Below the pieces are notes generated by a model. That model made no database searches. It saw only the letters and a program-made list of their open reading frames with translations, and was not told the DNA's origin. A DNA stretch of 64,000 bases from Mactromeris polynyma (lineage: Eukaryota; Mollusca; Bivalvia; Venerida; Mactridae): contig JASFXZ010000009.1 in NCBI GenBank assembly GCA_032209605.1, forward strand, positions 16,045,553-16,109,552, written 5' to 3'. This document shows, one piece after another, positions 12,196 through 23,266 of the stretch. The translations under genes were made by a program, and so were the position numbers. The first letter of the stretch is position 1, and the number at the start of each line of letters is the position of its first letter.

Positions 12196-12402
12196 AGTCA
12201 CTAAACCAATACAAATAATGATATTATTATGTTTAATTTAAGGATTTCATTTATATTTTGTAGTTTTCCTTCTTCTTTCTTTTTCCATATACTTTAATAG
12301 TCACTAAGGCCAATAGAAATAATGATATCATTATGTTTAATTTAAGGCTATCATTATATTTTCGCAGTTTTCCTTCTATTTTAATTTTCCATATACTGTA
12401 TT
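12196..12402. repeat. Tandem duplication of ~103 bp
   Basis: Two adjacent copies (12196-12298 and 12299-12402) share AGTCACTAA, AATAATGATAT, ATTATGTTTAATTTAAGG and TTTTCCATATACT in order. Differences are scattered, so this is a moderately old local duplication in an IP6K intron. Confidence 0.8.
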
Positions 12403-13416
12403 ATTAAAAAAGAAAAGTCATTGATATTTAAAATTCTACAATTGAAATTACAAAATGATCTTCAATAAAACGATAATGGGTAAGCAAGTGTCTTATGGGT
12501 AAATATTTCAACTTTCACTTTCCATATATATTACATTTGAACACAATAAATCAATTTTTCTCTTAACATCAAGCAAGGTTACCTATTATTTTTGTATCAT
12601 ATTTTCATTCAAGCAGTGACTTGTATAATATAGAAGAAACAAACAATGTCGTTACAAAATACCTATCATATTGCTAATAAGCAACAACAATGTTGATAGA
12701 AGATCTTTTATGTCCTGTTTGTTAAAGTATAGTTAAAGCTTACAAAGTTTATTAAAATCCTTCGCGATCACAGCTCCCTGTGTTACTAACAAGTTCTCGC
12801 GCCTAGTAAAGTTCGAACTCGCCCCAGGTGGGATCATGTGTCATGCTCGGTCATTATGCCTCCAGTTTGTGTAAGTCTGATATAACGAATGTTTTACTCT
12901 TGCTATCTGTATTATTAGTATTGCTAGTAGATCTATGTAAACATATTTCAGGAAATAAAACTCGGAAACTTCTTAATTTAAATGACAAAAATATCCCGTA
13001 TGTCGCATATGGAGGAAATATGTGAACTATTAAATAAGTATACAACAAGTGTTCACGGTAACATAATTCCCTTGTATTATCAATTGAAACAAGTGGCGTA
13101 TTGGTTGACAAGGATACGTTGTGGTTGATTGTTGGCCCAGAACCCGTATCTGTTTATCTGTCTGTCTATACAAGTCGTACTCCAAGCTTCCAGCGCACTT
13201 CTACAATACAAATACGATAGTTTAGTTTATACTGAATTATTTTACATCAATCGTAAAACAAGTTATTATAGCGTATGCCATATTGCTTTATGTCATACAT
13301 ACTGAATAATGGGACGAGTATACGAGGAGTGTTCCAGAATTAGACTTTTCACTATAGCATACACAATTAGGTGAGATAGGGATATGTAAGTTCATGTACA
13401 TATATGTCAATAAATA

Positions 13417-13686
13417 GTTCTCACATCTACAATATTTACCTCCCTTGTTCTGAATTGTCGGCTATTTTGATAGGCAAATTTCCTTAAAGTTTATGGGGAA
13501 TATAATGTAAACGATGAAATAACTTGTTGGTCAGTAAGTTGAAGAAAAAGTGATTGTCACATACAAATAGGTATTTTCTCAATTATCACATATTTGGAAA
13601 TTACTCCTATAAGGGCTCATCAGTTTTGCCTATCAAAATGGCAGACAGTTGAGAAAAAGGAAGGTAAATATTGTAGATGTGGGAAC
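13417..13686. mobile_element. 270-bp MITE with ~65-bp inverted ends
   Basis: The left end GTTCTCACATCTACAATATT and the reverse complement of the right end GTTCCCACATCTACAATATT continue as matching arms through TTTTGATAGGCAAA. The element is flanked by TA on both sides. The centre is non-coding. It lies in an IP6K intron. Confidence 0.88.
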
Positions 13687-14148
13687 TATGTATACTTAGA
13701 AGAATTTGTATTGAATAAATAGGCTGAGAAAAAGTAAATGCTGAATTCCGGTACGAGAAGTTGGAAGCACTCGAGGTACATATGGGAACAGAAGGACGAA
13801 GTCGCTGATATTACTTTTAAATGTAATCATCACCCAACTTCACGATTTCAACTTCACGATCAAGAATTCATCGAATTGAAAAATTAAAATTGCGAAATCG
13901 TGATTTCATGACAATGAAACCGTGAATTCATGAAGTTGAATTTGAGAATTCTTGAAGCCGAAATGTCACAACCAGACCTTCGTACATCAGTATGCGCGTA
14001 TCTCTTTAATGACTAGAATTCTCTCATATGAAGCAATTAAGAATCTGACTTTATGATGGTTAGTGGTTCTACCTGAGGGCCCCCAGTGGTTGAGATAACA
14101 CACGAAAGGGGAAGCCAGGACAAAATCAACCATCCCAACTGATAGTAA

Positions 14149-14545
14149 TGGATTATCGGACAAATTTTATAATCGATTATCGAATCGATTTGAAAAACTA
14201 ATAATCGATAATCGAATCGGAACTAATCGATTCATATTTAGCTTTTTAGTGTAAGTGTAATGCTGACAGTCAATTTGGTTTAATGCAACTTTATTTATCT
14301 ATTTTTCCTACATTTAACATCCATGCATGGGGTTTGACATTACTTTTATATCATGTGATCATTTTATCATTCAGTAAACATTGTTTACTTTGTATATTTG
14401 TTTTTGACTGATTACATCGAAAACAATTCTATATAAATGTAAAATTTGAATATATATAATATTATCTCATTGAAATAACACTTCAGTCCAAATTTCCGAC
14501 TATAATCGAGTATTGTAGTTCATAATCGATTGTCGCCGACCTCGG
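14149..14545. repeat. Region of AATCGATTATCG inverted words
   Basis: ATAATCGATTATCGAATCGA at 14182 onward and TAATCGATAATCGAATCGG at 14202 onward are mutually palindromic. Related words return near 14500-14535 (TAATCGAGTATTG, ATAATCGATTGTCG). This looks like the two ends of an AT-rich MITE of about 400 bp, but exact ends are unclear. Confidence 0.4.
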
Positions 14546-14665
14546 GATGTCCAGCGACGAATTTTCAATTATTTCAAAAATCGCGCCATCGCTACGGCAA
14601 CTGAAACGTCGCTTGAAATGACCCAAATTATGTCACCTGACAAATACAAAGCGATATATATTTAC

Positions 14666-14855
14666 CCATTATCGGCAATATCATTCTGTCGGTGTGATCG
14701 TCTGCGTTTTTTCTTTGGCTGAAAGGTGCTGGGTTCTAAAGTTGTGTCGTCATTTTCTAAACGTCCTTGACATTCTGATCTGACAATTCCTTCAGGAACG
14801 CTGGCTATGAGGCACTTCCGGTCATTCTGAATATCACACGTGACATAGGTTTCCC
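14666..14855 (-). CDS. IP6K: Inositol hexakisphosphate kinase, linker exon
   Basis: 190-bp exon between acceptor TTTGTAATCAG and donor GG|GTAAAT. It begins with two bases that complete the Gly codon left open by the exon at 16177, giving HLG-ETYVTCDIQ. The rest is a polar linker ending in a basic cluster, PKKKRRRSHR, which could be a nuclear localisation signal. IP6Ks have a poorly conserved linker at this place, so identity rests on position, phase and open frame more than on similarity. It ends two bases into a codon. Confidence 0.75.
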
Positions 14856-15439
14856 CTGATTACAAATGTAAATACGCAATTAGAATACATGTAATACTTG
14901 AATGAATAGACTAGGTGAGTTGTTGATAAAACAAACTGTTTGCCTTGGCAACACGTTTTTACAACGTCGCGTGATCAGTCGTGATATGAGAAGATCAATA
15001 GAATTTACAACTGGATATATTTGTTTTTAGATTGAATACGGCTGTCTATATTACATATGCTAGCTAATTGTATGTGATCTCTCATAATTTAACGTCAGAC
15101 TGTTAGCATAGCAAAATAAAAGCAATGTATGCCACTATTGTTACTTAGCAACGGAATAGAGAGTTCAGTGTTTTCATTTTATTTGTACTAGACGGTACAA
15201 ACCGTATGTTACCATATCGTGTAGTTTACAAACCAGTATTGATCTCATTATACAGCACACATAACAACATTATGTTGATAATAATCAGATATGATACATT
15301 ACGTTAAAGAACGTACTAATATATTACGTTGTTGATTTGATGTTATCATTATAAAACTGTTTTTCATATTTTCATATTATTCATGATGCACCACTGTCGC
15401 TAGTCAAGCGTATTGTAAAATTACTGTGTTGTACATGTA

Positions 15440-15585
15440 TGTATAAATGTACATGTACTTACTGTTATAGAGTATATCAACATTAGTACATTGTATTTTG
15501 TACATTGTATACATTGGAAGATTAGTATTATACTTTAATCCAAATATTAATAAATCATTCTGTTCTGTTCTGTTCATTAATTTTA
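15440..15585 (+). mobile_element. Retrotransposon tail ending in (TTCTG)n
   Basis: AT-rich tail with TACATTGTAT repeats and CAAATATTAATAAATC, finishing in a short TTCTG microsatellite (about 15557-15575). Such an ending is usual for LINE or SINE 3' ends. No coding remnant is seen. Confidence 0.4.
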
Positions 15586-16176
15586 CTTATTTATAACAAG
15601 GCATTGCTGTATTAAACATATACACTCAAATGATTGTCTAATTGCTAAATGCTTATATTATTGATTGCCAAAGGTTATGCGTTGGCCGAGGGTTATATGA
15701 ATACACAGACAGGATATATGTCTCCATATACCCGGTCAACGACCCGTGTAACGAATTAGAAAATACTGCAAATCCAATTATTCATGAGAACTAAGCTTTG
15801 AATTTCATAGTCGATATTATAGTCTAGATCTAATTATTAGACCTAATTATATTGTGGGTGTTTGCTTTATCAAAATGTTGCATCTGATTTAGTCATGAAC
15901 AGTCTCAATAAGTTAATCGTTTTCCTTTGTCAAATACAATGGAAATACTTTCTGTAGACCAATTGTCTTTATTTCCCATCGTTAAGCGGTCACTTGATTC
16001 TAAAATTAATCAGAAGGAGGCGTCGCCCTTAAACAACCTGACCAAGTGGTAACCGCCCCTTGCAACCCATCTATAATTTAAGACCTCCCCCACTCCGAAC
16101 CGAGACTCGGAAACAACAAGGCCAGAGATTGAAACGAACGTTATCACAATCGCAACGCAAACATGGACAAACTTAC

Positions 16177-16357
16177 CTAAATGGGTCGGAATAAAATCCC
16201 TCAGAGCATCAGGTACATTATCATAAAACCACGCCTCCTTGGATATAAATGGTTTGCAAATAGCCCTGTCACAGATCTCCAACACACAAGTATGACCCCC
16301 AACTTGATGCTTGAAGGGTCGAAGCTCCACATCAATGTTATTGGAATCTTGAGACAT
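16177..16357 (-). CDS. IP6K: Inositol hexakisphosphate kinase, first recognised coding exon
   Basis: The exon spans 16397-16177. Its acceptor is CTTTTTTTTCAG (exon from 16397) and its donor is G|GTAAGT. Translation from the ATG at 16357-16355 gives MSQDSNNIDVELRP and then FKHQVGGHTCVL and CKPFISKEAWFY, the N-terminal segment of IP6Ks that belongs to the nucleotide-binding lobe. The frame stays open upstream to the acceptor (LDNRTIKLTPFAV), so an earlier start in another exon is possible. The ATG is preferred because IP6Ks begin shortly before this motif. With the exons at 14666, 11657 and 8465 it gives about 400 residues, close to the 400-440 usual for the family. A run of 56-bp repeats ends about 40 bp upstream of the acceptor on the sense strand. 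Expected role: soluble kinase making 5-InsP7. Confidence 0.9.
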
Positions 16358-16397
16358 CACTGCGAATGGTGTCAACTTAATAGTACGGTTGTCTAAT
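16358..16397 (-). other. IP6K: Probable 5' UTR part of the IP6K exon
   Basis: Between the splice acceptor and the preferred ATG. The stretch is open in frame, so it could instead be coding. Confidence 0.5.
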
Positions 16398-16435
16398 CTG
16401 AAAAAAAAGTTGATTTTTTACGATATACTTTTTAA

Positions 16436-17110
16436 ACACACTGTAACAAACTATGAGTCCTAGGTCACACGCACCAGGGACATTCTCGGTTACACACTGT
16501 AACAAACTATGAGTCCTAGGTCACACGCACCAGGGACATTCTCGGTTACACACTGTAACAAACTATGAGTCCTAGGTCACACGCACCAGGGACATTCTCG
16601 GTTACACACTGTAACAAACTATGAGTCCTAGGTCACACGCACCAGGGACATTCTCGGTTACACACTGTAACAAACTATGAGTCCTAGGTCACACGCACCA
16701 GGGACATTCTCGGTTACACACTGTAACAAACTATGAGTCCTAGGTCACACGCACCAGGGACATTCTCGGTTACACACTGTAACAAACTATGAGTCCTAGG
16801 TCACACGCACCAGGGACATTCTCGGTTACACACTGTAACAAACTATGAGTCCTAGGTCACACGCACCAGGGACATTCTCGGTTACACACTGTAACAAACT
16901 ATGAGTCCTAGGTCACACGCACCAGGGACATTCTCGGTTACACACTGTAACAAACTATGAGTCCTAGGTCACACGCACCAGGGACATTCTCGGTTACACA
17001 CTGTAACAAACTATGAGTCCTAGGTCACACGCACCAGGGACATTCTCGGTTACACACTGTAACAAACTATGAGTCCTAGGTCACACGCACCAGGGACATT
17101 CTCGGTTACA
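16436..17110. repeat. 56-bp tandem array, 12 apparently identical copies
   Basis: Units start at 16441, 16497 and every 56 bp to 17057. I saw no difference between units. Each holds TATGAGTCCTAGGTCACACG. On the IP6K sense strand each unit ends in TAGTTTGTTACAG, an acceptor-like motif. The array lies directly upstream of the acceptor of the first recognised IP6K exon. There are no unique spacers, so this is not a CRISPR-like structure. Confidence 0.98.
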
Positions 17111-18990
17111 GCAATCACGAGAAATAGAGAAATAATATACATATAACCTTCCGAGAATCTGTTCTGGTTATGCTAGGAATTGATTTTCTTCAGCAAGACA
17201 ACAAAATGTGACGGAAGGACGAACAGATGAACGATAATCTAATTATTATTACCTTATAAACGAATTAATCCTGTAGTTAGCTGACGATAATGAATAATAA
17301 TATCCAAGTCAATTATGTTAAAACGTTGTTCTATAATTCTTTGTTTACAAATAAATCAGTCGAATATCCCAGGTTGACTGTAATTGTTTAGCCATAAGAC
17401 TGAAATAGAAGCCAGTCATATCGAGTTTATATGTAAACCCATTGACACTGTCCATTATCACACGGGCATTGAAAGATAAAGATATTTAACAAAATTTTGC
17501 GATCAGTGGAACAGAAAATGGTAGCTAAGCGCATCGAGTCGTCTGCTTACTGGTATTGTGTATTTGAAGTCTATTTAAGAAACGAAACCTTGAAGTTTAT
17601 TGTTATAAGTTTAAAAATCAAAACAAAATTTCCTGTCACGTTCTTTACGTTAAAAAAAACTGAGAGGCGATATCTATTTTCAAAGCAGATATATTGTCTG
17701 CATGACTTTACTGAAAACAAGTAAATATTGATAACGCATATAACTTCCTGATCGTTAGTTTACAAAGAAAAAAAAACACAAGCAATATTGAATCATCACT
17801 AAATTTAGACCTTTTAGGGTCAGTTTCTGGACCCATCCCGTCGATTTAGTAGTGTTCGGTAGCACAGGTACGGAAGGACCCCATGAATGGATTACAAAGA
17901 TAAAATTGCAATAAACTTCAATTTCAAGGTAAGTGGTTTTTAAACCTTATAATTTTAAAGCTATACTTCAACGGTGATAATGTGGCCAATGTATACACTG
18001 CCATCAAAAACTTGCTTTACACTTGAATATTTTGAATTTCGTTATTTTTCTTACAGAATTTCAATTTAAACATGTATGACCATGAAGTAAAATTATTCAT
18101 TCTCCTTCGGTGATGGATAGTTAAGAATCAACAATTTGCACATCTCGGCAGCAGCATCAATCGGCCTGCATCCGAAACCGATGTACATGTATGTGTGTAA
18201 CTGATTGATCTGACACAGAAAATAAGATAAATTGTTTCTGTATAAATTTATAAATACTTTTACAGAAAATTATTACTGTGTTAAAAAGTATGTTCGATTT
18301 ATTGCATGTGAAACAAATATGAATATACATTAATTGCAATGGAAAATTGTCAAAGTGTGAAGGAACGTTTGGAGGGCAGTATACTTAACATGCAATTTAT
18401 GTGAAGCATGGTATTTGAATACATACACAATTCTATTATTACATTTAATCACCATTTTGTAACCGAGCGTGCCGCGGGCATGTTGCATTATACGACATAA
18501 TTAAATCACATAAAAATAGTAATTCAAAACGAAAACCGTTTAACGATATGTCTGTGTTTGAAAACTGACTACAACACATTGTCAGAAGTTTACTGATCAT
18601 AGGAGCTAGTTAAAAGTGTACATTATGTAAGAAGTTAGATCTATCGGAATAAATACAGAATCAACGATTAACAGGTTCTAGATTTTAGGTATTCTTAATA
18701 ATTTTTCGATTCCAACAACTTATATTAAACATTTAGCTGTAAAATATGAATAGAAGTAAGCCATCGAGAGGTTAAACTAAGTAGGGTGGACATCGATTTC
18801 AGATTAAAATGCAGATGTTATTCATTTAAAATGTGCACCAAAATGCAAAATCATCTAATTTAATATGTCAATTTATGATTAGTCTACACGATCTACGGCT
18901 CTGATTAATGTGTTATTGTCTCTCTTTCCACTGAATTGCATAGAACATTACAACATCTAAGGGCACACTCATTTTATTCAGTCTTAACTA
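17111..18990. other. No supported gene; upstream side of IP6K
   Basis: AT-rich with short open frames only. The 5' non-coding exon and promoter of IP6K should lie on this side, but no convincing donor or promoter could be chosen. Confidence 0.5.
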
Positions 18991-18994
18991 TATA

Positions 18995-19139
18995 CAGCCG
19001 GACCTCATTTATTCGACAACCTTTTATCCGAATACTTGATATCATCCGAAAGAAAATCAGGTCCCGATGTATCGTCTTACGTACGTCGAATTGTAATGAG
19101 CTATTCGAAACCATGCATTATTCGAACGAGGTTCAACTG
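18995..19139. mobile_element. pogo/Tigger-like MITE, family 2, TA duplication
   Basis: 145-bp element with ends CAGCCGGACCTCATTTATTC and CGAACGAGGTTCAACTG, flanked by TA. The CAGnnnnACCTC end plus TA duplication is the hallmark of pogo/Tigger elements (established knowledge). It contains GACAACCTTTTATCCGAATA and ATGCATTATTCGAA words. Related copies are at 32306 and 37193. Confidence 0.85.
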
Positions 19140-19875
19140 TAATACAATTTCACAATACTCATGAGTTGCTAGCAGAAAAACAAGTAGGCACTGGTTGGAA
19201 ACCGAGGAACGGTGCTTAAAAATCTAGAACAATACTGAAATACAGTGGGAATGTTGCAATTCGATGTCAAGCCAAACACATTTTGAGACGATGAATTAAT
19301 TATCTAATTAAAGATGAAGGGTTTCAAATGAAGCTCATAATTATGCATAGATTAATTACTAACCTGTTGTAGAAATTCATTAAAATTAATGTTTTTCTTT
19401 ACATATTTTGTTTCACGCACAATACATGTACCGGATAATTAAATGTTTCAATCTTACTGTTTATATATTTTTTTACAGTTCATAATTTAAAAAAATATAA
19501 ACTATACGTAGTATAGTTTATTAGAGGATATGTGTATGTGCCGGTGTAATATCGAAAGTTATTTCACCGAGTTAACAGCGGTTAGTTAGGTGCTCACGAG
19601 GTCAAAAAACTTTTGGTATTACACAGAAACATTCGAAATGTAATATTCTAAAATCGAAAGTTAATTCTACCTCATGAGCATCCGAGTTAAAACATCATTA
19701 CTCGACGCTACGACACTAGATGAAATAACTATCGATTTGACACTGAAACATACCAATATTCTCTATATATGTCACTGATAAATCTTAGTATTTCACTAGA
19801 AAGCATAAAATCAACAGAGGGTGTAAAATGATTGTAGGATTAAGTGTTGAATTTATTGAACGAGTTGAATAAAAT

Positions 19876-20019
19876 GTTATGAAGCGAGATTATGTTATGA
19901 AGCGAGATTATGTTATGAAGCGAGATTATGTTATAAAGCGAGATTATGTTATGAAGCGAGATTATGTTATGAAGCGAGATTATGTTATGAAGCGAGATTA
20001 TGTTATGAAGCGAGATTAT
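19876..20019. repeat. 18-bp minisatellite, 8 copies
   Basis: Eight consecutive copies of GTTATGAAGCGAGATTAT. The fourth carries one change (GTTATAAAG). The 18-bp period keeps frames open on both strands (MKRDYV on plus), which explains the open frames here; they are not genes. Confidence 0.97.
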
Positions 20020-20744
20020 GGCGAGCTCAATATTCGTTTTAGTCAACGAAGTTCAATAAAGTCAATACTAACAACACGAATTGCATATTCTATTTATCAC
20101 ATACACGACATAATCAGATAGAAACACACATCCGAACTTGACCTCGTTAGTATAAACAGCAACTTTGCGGAAGTGATTAAGCTATTGAATTAAAGAGCCG
20201 AAGTGAAGAATACAATAAATAGAATAGTTGTACGTTTCGGTGTAAGACTTCGTCAAGGCAGTGAGCGGACTTACATATACATATATATAAGTGATAACAA
20301 ACGCTTTATCAGTTTAATGTCCATGTAAGCCTCTTATTATCAGACGAAACTACAACATATTTGTATTATTAAATAATCACATACCAGTTGATAAACGGTC
20401 GCTTGTTTACTACAAGGCGATCATTATCCCCTTCTTTAGCGCAAAATATAGGGCAACAAAGGACACATTTAGAGAAATAATCACATTTTAATTTGAACGA
20501 TCGCGATAGTGAAATTAATGTTGACATTCTTAAATTGTATAGGCCTAATTTTACTGATTCGAATCCATATGTTTAAATGTAGACGGTCAATCCCATTTTA
20601 CGACGAATGAAAAACCTCGGTATTTACATGTTAAGCAATTAAAAGAAAACACGTTTTAGAATGTATCTGTCTCAACGATATTACGGATAATAAAAACAAA
20701 AACAAACGTCAATGTACATACAGCGCTGTAAATCTGATAAGCAA

Positions 20745-20935
20745 TAATTATAGTGCTGTTAAATTGACCACGAACGTTCAAAGTCGATCCATTTCAACTT
20801 AGGTAAGAATCTGCTCTCGTGCATATAACTATAGGAGCTTTTTGGCTTACTTTTAAATAAAAATTTCTCCGACGAGCGCACGGAAAAACACGAACAACTG
20901 CAAACACCTATACATGTACTTAAATGTAACGGATC
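20745..20935 (+). repeat. Dispersed repeat, copy 1
   Basis: Shares with 25818-26012 and, inverted, 31570-31826 the ordered words TAGTGCTGTTA, CAATTTAGGTAAG-like, AACTATAACTGCT-like, TTGGTTTACTT-like and ACAAACACGAACA-like. The three copies have drifted. No coding capacity is seen, and the element class is unknown. Confidence 0.7.
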
Positions 20936-21195
20936 GGTTATGCGTTCGCGGTTAAAAAAATAACACTTCAGAGGGTCCGTACCAACTACGCTTAATCAAC
21001 TATGATACCCTAATTATGATATCACCACGACGACCAGTACCTGTCTCGATATGATACCTCTAACTGTTCACATGTTGTGAAGTACCAACCTTTTCTCAAT
21101 CCACACCAATGACGTTAATACTAACATAACATTTGACAATGAACCGGGGGGGGGGCAGCTGATAAATATCAAGTATATCCTAAGAATCATTCATC

Positions 21196-21424
21196 TACGG
21201 TGGCATAGAGGTGACATGAGTGATGTTATTTTTAACTCCTGGCACGACTTACTAACTCGTTCCCACGACATTAATAATAAGTTAACTCCTGTCCACGACT
21301 TACTAACTCGTTCCCACGACATAGTTATCTCGTGGCCACGACTTACTAACTCGTTCCCACGACATAGTTATCTCGTGGCCACGAGATAAAAATAAGTTCA
21401 CACATGTCACAACTATGCCACCGT
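21196..21424. mobile_element. 229-bp MITE with 7-bp target duplication
   Basis: Ends ACGGTGGCATAG and CTATGCCACCGT form inverted repeats that continue for about 45 bp, and ATTCATC directly flanks both sides (21189-21195 and 21425-21431). Inside are three copies of CACGACTTACTAACTCGTTC and CTCGTGGCCACGAG palindromes. A 7-8 bp duplication suggests hAT-type transposition. No protein is encoded. Confidence 0.9.
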
Positions 21425-21689
21425 ATTCATCCCGCTATATTGTTCAATGATACATAGTGCTCGTACTTGATGATGGTAATCTTAACATCACATACCGGAA
21501 CCGACGCTCAACTACCACAATGTCATCTGGTACTGATCGCTGTCAAGGAAATTTAAAATGATATAAAATTGGGCGGCGCAATCACGTGAATCATGTCGTA
21601 ACATGAATTGATTTTATTCATAATTAAAATATAACTCATTATAATGCCTATTAAAATGATAGATGCAGAATTCGATCGCAAAATGCGAT

Positions 21690-22600
21690 TTCGAAAGGTA
21701 CAAGAACTAGAAGCCCACGAGGGAACCAGACCCTCTACTGGCTACACTGTGCACATGGACCTTCGATAAGCATTTGTCTGGACAAAAATAGTCTCGAAAT
21801 GATTCCCTATATAACTTCATAGAAAATATGGGACCTCAGGGTGGGGCCAGTTTTGACCCAAGAAAAATAATTTGAGCGATCTTGGTCGCAGATCACTTAA
21901 ATCTATATTGTACTAGAACTGTTGAAACTATATACATGATATTCTGATAGTATTAATGTGGCCATTGACCACATATATTGTAAATATTGTGAATATTGAT
22001 AATTTTTTATACTCATAGACTGTACAGTCTTATGTATTGAGAAATAAATAAACACTTATGACCTCAGGAGAGGAGCCAGTTTTGACCCCAGGGGCATACA
22101 TTTAATTTGAACAATCTTGGTGGGGGCCACTATATAATGCTACATCCCAAATATCAAAACGCCGAGTCTTTCGGTTCTGGACAAGAAAATGTTCAAAGAT
22201 ATTCCCTATAAAAGTTTATGTATACGTCATGTAACCCCCGGGGCGGGGTCTATATTGACCCAAGGGACATGAATTGATCAAGTTTGGTACAGGACCAATA
22301 AACAATGTTACATACTAAATATGAAAGTTCTTGCCGAAACGATTTCTTTTTTTCAATATTAGCTCCTCCGACCTATTTATGCAACCGACCGTAACCGTTT
22401 GACCCACTTGGAACGTTACTGTGAAGTTCAGTCAAACTTGGGCAAGCGATTTAGGACGATAACGTTTAAATTAAAATTTAACAGACTGACGGACGGACGC
22501 ACGCACGCACATACGACAGACGATTCTCCATCGCAGAAGCTCTCTGGTCTTTGGCTTGTACGAGAGCTGAAAACGGTCGGAAATACTAAATAAGTTCTTA
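21690..22600 (+). mobile_element. Composite non-autonomous repeat with a nested LINE tail
   Basis: A module around GACCTCAGGGTGGGGCCAG and TTTTGACCC occurs three times (about 21833, 22060, 22240), each followed by GATCTTGGT- or AGTTTGGT-like words. The element then runs to CAGACTGACGGACGGACGCA and ends near GTACGAGAGCTG. At 21905-22056 it is interrupted by a retroelement tail. Such sequence is typical of high-copy bivalve repeats. No intact ORF is present. Confidence 0.6.
21905..22056 (+). mobile_element. LINE 3' tail, same family as 7926-8085
   Basis: ATTGTACTAGAACTGTTGAA, CTGATAGTATTAAT, GGCCATTGACCA and TGTATTGAGAAATAAA occur in the same order as at 7926-8085. It sits inside the composite repeat, so it inserted later. 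Confidence 0.75.
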
Positions 22601-23233
22601 AACTTTACATTGAATACGTATAATAACATATACTGAAAATATTGTATAGTAGGATTTCTAGACCCAGGATGTTAAAAATCCGACTCGAGTTGAAAAATTC
22701 AACACAACTGATTACACAATTATATCTTGATAAAAGAGATTGTCCTAACCCATAAATACCTTAAATTCCTTAAAGGTAGATAGTCTTGAATGTTTGTCAA
22801 AATATGCGCAGTCGTAACTATGAGATAATTAGGAGTAAATGTCTTCACATTGATATACTCTACAACAGGGCATTCTCATTCTTCTTACATCTTTTCTAAA
22901 ACTACAAATACACGAAACCAATACAGATGTTTTCTATCCTAACATACGCGCTGACGGTTAACATTAACATGATAGGCCGGGTATCTGTATAATGCTTGTG
23001 TTTTGTTGTTCCGTGAAACTTTAAAGAAAAGTGATAATGCAATGTTTTACAGTAAGACTGGATGAAGGCATTACAATGAAATTTTCTAAAATTATTATTT
23101 AGCTTATTTTGACAAATTTACGACTACCTACCTTTAATCTGAACTTGTATTGGTGGCAACTGCACTATATCGTTCTATTTCAAAGGCAGTGATGTTATCC
23201 AATCGAGCTCAAACCACATTATATGTAATGCTT

Positions 23234-23266
<33 letters not shown>

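Noticed and set aside
16436..17110. CRISPR-like array
   Set aside because: Units are directly contiguous with no unique spacers, and the window is eukaryotic.
19840..20121. MKRDYV-repeat and IISLHN-repeat open frames
   Set aside because: Explained by the 18-bp minisatellite, whose period is a multiple of 3.
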